NCBI GenBank assembly: GCA_013350335.1 | Contig: CM023539.1 | Coordinates: 68,325,631-68,389,630 of the forward strand | Direction of reading: 5' to 3' | Length of the DNA stretch: 64,000 nucleotides | Source: Chimonanthus salicifolius | Taxonomy: Eukaryota; Streptophyta; Magnoliopsida; Laurales; Calycanthaceae | In this document: positions 60,146-64,000 of the stretch, piece by piece | How positions within the stretch are numbered: position 1 is the stretch's first letter | How the letters are laid out: every line of letters begins with the position of its first letter | Program-made: the position numbers and the translations under genes | Notes under the pieces: generated by a model | Databases searched by the model: none | What the model was told of the DNA's origin: nothing | What the model saw: the letters and a program-made list of their open reading frames with translations, nothing else

Positions 60146-62453
60146 ATGGCCTTCTCCAGCAGGTTTTCAGCTTCACCCAATTTCCCAATCAACCTAAAAA
60201 AGAATCAAAACCATGGAAACAGAAGAATCACAGCCCCTCACATATCTATTGGCCATCACCAAAGCATCACCCAAGACCAAGACTTGGTATCTTCTTCTTC
60301 CTTTTCTTTAGTGTTTCCATTCTTTCTATCCTTCCCATATATATTTTTTTTTCTTCTATTGGTTTCGATGTAAAACTTGATTGTTTCTCATGCTGGGTTA
60401 TTCAAGTTTTGCCGATTGCAAGGCTGATACTATTGTCATTTTCTGTAGGATGGCCTGAGCATCAAACACATGGCCAAAGTTAATGAAGTGAGATCCATAA
60501 TTCGACAGATCGAAGACCCATTGGAGCGATTGGTTATCGTCTATCACATTCAACGGCTAGGAATCGATCACCATTTTGAGGAAGCAATTGAATCATGTTT
60601 AAGCTATGAGTATACGAACCGCTGCAATGGAAGTCATGGCAGCAACGATGGCATATACGACGTTGAGCTTGGGTTTCGACTCTTAAGGGAGCATGGGTAC
60701 TATGTATCCCCAGGTGGGTGAATATTAACAATAGTTTAAAAATTAAAAAAAAAAAAAAAAACCTTAAATAAGATAATTCAATTGAACTCGATAAGATTTT
60801 GAGTCGAGTGAATAAGAAAGTAATTATAAGATTTTGCTACTAACTATTTAGTGTTTAACAGATGTATTTAACAACTTCAAAGATAAGAATGGAGGATTTA
60901 GACAAGCATTGAGTAATGATATGAAGGGAATGATGGGTTTATATGAAGCTTCAAAGCTTGCAACTGAAGGAGAAGAAATCCTTGATGAAGCCAATGAATT
61001 TGCTAGCAGGAGTCTCTATGCTTCAATGGAGTATATAGAAAAGGACCAAGCAAGACTAGTTAGGCATACCTTGGACCATCCTTTCCACATGAGCTTGCCA
61101 AGGTTCAACATCAAGCACTACATAAAAAATCTAAAAGGAAATGACAGGAAGACAAGAGCATTGCAAGAGTTGGCAAAATTGGATTTCAACATTGTTCAAT
61201 CCATGCATCAAAGTGAAGTCCAAGCTTTCTCCAAGTACGTTCGCTTAAGTATCATTCTATTTCCCAAAAAAAAAAAATGTTTGTAGTGAGTTCATATTTC
61301 TCATTTGACATGTCAGGTGGTGGAGAGAGTTGGGTTTATCACAAGAATTGGCGTTTGCGAGGGAACAACCATCAGAATGGTTCATGTGACCTCTTGCAAT
61401 CCTATCCAATCCTCAATTCTCAAAGTACAGAATTGAGCTCACAAAACCCATTTCCCTCATCTACATAATTGATGATATCTTTGACCTTTATGGGACGCGA
61501 GATGAGCTAGTCCTATTTACTGAAGCAATCAAAAGGTAAGAAATTAATAATTGTTGGGGCAGCGAACGTGTCTCACATTCATTGTGAAGGGAGAGATTTA
61601 AGGACTAGTCTTTTGGGTTGGATACTCAGTCTTAACAAGTGATATCAGAGTCATATATCCAAGCCAACAACTTAGGAGATCTCTTAACAGGACGGGATGG
61701 CTGACGACACTATATCCGTCGGAGAGCCTCGTTCGAAAGAAGGATTGTAGAACGAGTCCCTCGTTGATTGTGAAGGGGAAGATTTAAAGACTTATAAATG
61801 ACTTGGATCACTCTACTTTATAGACTAGTCTTTTGGGCTAGATATAGTCCTAACAATCTAACAATCTGCTTAGAGTAATATCTATGGCATAGTATTTGAT
61901 ACTAAATTTCACTTGTTTTCAGATGGGATGCTTCCGACATCGATCAGCTTCCTGACTATATGAAGATATGCTTCATGGCTCTCTATAACATCACCAATGA
62001 GATTGCTTACATCGTCCTCAGGGAGCATGGATGGAACCCAATAAACTCCTTGAGGAAAACGGTATGCATCCACACACTCACATTAAATTTCATGTTGGCA
62101 TGTTCTTGAGCTTCAACCTGTTATAAATTAAATTTCATGAATAGACTTAATTTCATCCATGAGTCTAATATAATTATATATTTGTTTTTCTTTGTAAATT
62201 TCAGTGGACAACTCTCTGCAATGCATTCCTTGTAGAATCAGAATGGTTTGTTGCAGGGCATTTGCCAAAGGCTGATGAGTACTTGAGAAATGGAATAATT
62301 AGCTCAGGAATCCATGTGGTAATGGACCATATCTTCTTCTTTCTTGGCCATGGAATCACAGACAAGAGTATACATCATTTGGACACCAATCCAGGACTAA
62401 TATCTTCTCCCACAACAATGCTAAGGTTGTGGGATGACTTGGGAAGTGCAAAG
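60146..62453 (+). pseudogene. Terpene synthase TPS-B, interrupted copy
   Basis: Exons 1-6 of the TPS-A gene: 60146-60286, 60449-60713, 60862-61234, 61317-61535, 61923-62061 and 62205-62453, with the same splice sites. A TGA at 61,387-61,389 replaces the TGG of W284 in exon 4, ending the frame 28 residues before DDIFD. Exon 7 is not in the window. I count 12 base differences from TPS-A over these exons: nine change an amino acid, one makes the stop and two are silent. Several changes hit positions conserved in TPS-g enzymes (RDQP to REQP, SKW to SEW, the D-to-Y and A-to-E changes in exon 2), as expected after loss of constraint. It keeps the family's WW at 261-262 that TPS-A has lost. Confidence 0.93.
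61552..61855 (+). mobile_element. TRIM-like element in TPS-B intron 4
   Basis: Counterpart of 27,715-28,018, inserted before the segmental duplication. Confidence 0.75.
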
Positions 62454-63334
62454 GTGAGAACATACGTCCCCACTCACACATAATAATTAGAGTTGAATGG
62501 TCTATAATTAAGACAGCAAAGTTACCCTCACGTGGCACCAATTATTAATGAACTTTTTTTTTTTTCTATTTCATTTTATTTACAATTGATCATTATTTTT
62601 GTTAATTTTATGCATTTTAGTTAGTCAAGAGTTAGGATCATTTTTAACAATTTAATAATGTAAATGATTTTTTTATTATTATAGTAAGTTAATGACTCAA
62701 TTAATTTAGAATGAGAAGAGGTTATACCGATCTACACGTTTTTTTGCAAGTTTGAGTCTTTCAAACCCAAGAAGAAAAAGAGATTCCGTATTTGACAGTG
62801 ATGTAATGAAATAAAAATCATTTGCAGCCATTTTTAAAGCTTTAAAATAGTGAAACTGTCAAGTGTCAACCACACTTTTAGGTATGAAAGTAAATCCTTT
62901 ATTTTTTTTAATATGTGATGCAGTACAGATATCGACCCAAAATTAAAATCTTGATCGAATTGAAGGAATTGCTAATTTTATTTTAATTTATTTTCTTATC
63001 TGTGCAATTGATTTATTAGAGTAATTTTTTTTTCTTATTTTCATTTATATTTTACTTCTTAATTAGTTTTAAGCTTTTTTTTCTTATAAAAACACTTTTG
63101 AATATTGTAATTACCGATTGATTAATGAAAATTTAAGATTTCATTTTCTTTTCTTTTCTTTTCTGCCCTACTCCCAAACAAAGGGCGAACCGACCTTGCT
63201 TTCCTTGTGTCTTCTTCTCCTTTTCTTAATGTTGGCTACACCATCTTTGACTCCGTCCTTTGACCACTCACCCCATTGCCACATTCCTTCCTCCACTTGG
63301 GTCCACTTTGACTAGGTTGACCCACTCATACCCA

Positions 63335-63739
63335 CTTTGACGGGTGAAACTTGGGTCGGAATTTAACTTGACCCATATAACTCAACCTAAAAAATCAGTG
63401 GGTTTGAGTTATGTATTTGTATATTTCGGGTTGCGTTGGGAAAGAAACCTTTATGAAATTTGGGTCAGGCTGGGAAAAAAACCCGTATGAAATTCGGGTC
63501 GAATTGGATTGAGAAATTTAAAATCAATCTGACACGAAACAAGTACACCAAGTTATAAAACACTAGTGATTAGGGCTGAAACTCAGGTCGGATAGGTTGA
63601 GGCCAGCACTTGGGTTAAGTCAGGTCATGTCGAGTAATTCGAATAAGCAATTTGAGTTGGATCGAATTGAGTTTAATAAATTTTGACACAGATTAGATTG
63701 AGTTTATTAAAACTCGACCCGACCCATTTGAGTTTCCGC
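63335..63739. repeat. GGGTCGGG-type repeat at the right edge of copy B
   Basis: After CTCATACCCA the match to TPS intron 6 stops. From TGAAACTTGGGTCGGAATTT onward the sequence follows 9,287-9,671, visibly more diverged than copies A and B are from each other. Confidence 0.75.
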
Positions 63740-64000
63740 TTAGAACACCAAGAAGCTTTCTTCTAGAAAACTCCATCCTCCGTCCACATGTTTTCAAATT
63801 GGAAAGGGGATAGCCTTCTCTTTATACCTCCAAAGTCTAGGAGAATGGGGATATGGTCCAAGATGGGCTTAAGAAGTGCTTCATGGAAGAAGTTGAAAAA
63901 ATGCTCCCAATTGGCCGAGATGAGGAACCTATCCAATTTCGAAAGAGAAAGGCATTCTTGGTTCTTTGTCCAAGTGAAGCATCGAGGATTGAGCTTAGGG
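63740..64000 (-). pseudogene. LINE (L1-type) endonuclease-to-RT linker relic
   Basis: The minus frame reads RCFTWTKNQECLSLSKLDRF, then LISANWEHFFNFFHE, then KPILDHIPILLDFGG and KRRLSPFQFENMWTEDGVF-stop. It retains the segment deleted in the 9,672-10,067 copy, including the (R/Q)FENMW motif that starts the linker to reverse transcriptase. It runs off the window end. Confidence 0.78.

Larger units (their letters stand above)
40381..63334 (+). repeat. Segmental duplication, copy B
   Basis: Direct-orientation counterpart of 11,761-29,499. It starts at the same AGAAATAAAAAAATG and stops at the same CTCATACCCA in TPS intron 6. Differences in length come mainly from 52,323-55,808 and the solo LTR at 56,088-57,828. 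Confidence 0.96.

Overview
This is AT-rich nuclear DNA from a flowering plant, read as sequence only. The plant signals are a seven-exon terpene synthase of the TPS-g type, a Pcf11-like gene fragment, a cytochrome P450 fragment, and a dense load of plant transposons: an Athila-like LTR element, TRIM-like elements, hAT relics, LINE relics and many MITEs. No rRNA, tRNA or CRISPR was seen. The species cannot be named from this window.

The main architecture is a large direct segmental duplication. Copy A (11,761-29,499) and copy B (40,381-63,334) are collinear and nearly identical. Each carries the same MITEs, the last two exons of a Pcf11/PCFS4-like mRNA 3'-end-processing gene with a TE-filled intron of about 6.5 kb, and then a terpene synthase gene. 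Copy B is longer because it has a 3.49-kb segment absent from A (52,323-55,808) and a solo LTR (56,088-57,828).

TPS-A (26,309-31,959) is a complete 557-residue gene with all GT-AG introns, a DDIFD motif and a DDLGSAKDE metal-binding motif. It looks like an acyclic (linalool/nerolidol type) synthase. Its W262R change hits a normally conserved Trp. TPS-B (60,146-62,453) has the same first six exons but a TGA in exon 4 before the catalytic motif. Its exon 7 is not in the window, because homology stops inside intron 6 at 63,334 and a LINE-bearing repeat, also found at 9,287-10,067, takes over.

Left arm (1-11,760): a P450 relic, a 6.76-kb non-autonomous Athila-like element with 2.1-kb LTRs and a 5-bp target duplication, a TRIM-like LTR end, and a LINE endonuclease relic. 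Middle (31,960-40,380): the TPS-A 3' end, a broken hAT transposase, and a series of MITEs with target duplications.

The most unusual objects are two large foldback elements, one in TPS-A intron 6 (29,627-31,190) and one at 35,348-36,645. Each has hAT-like 8-bp target duplications, TTCGAACGAA-rich flanks, and a core of repeated ~270-bp hairpins arranged as a palindrome of palindromes.
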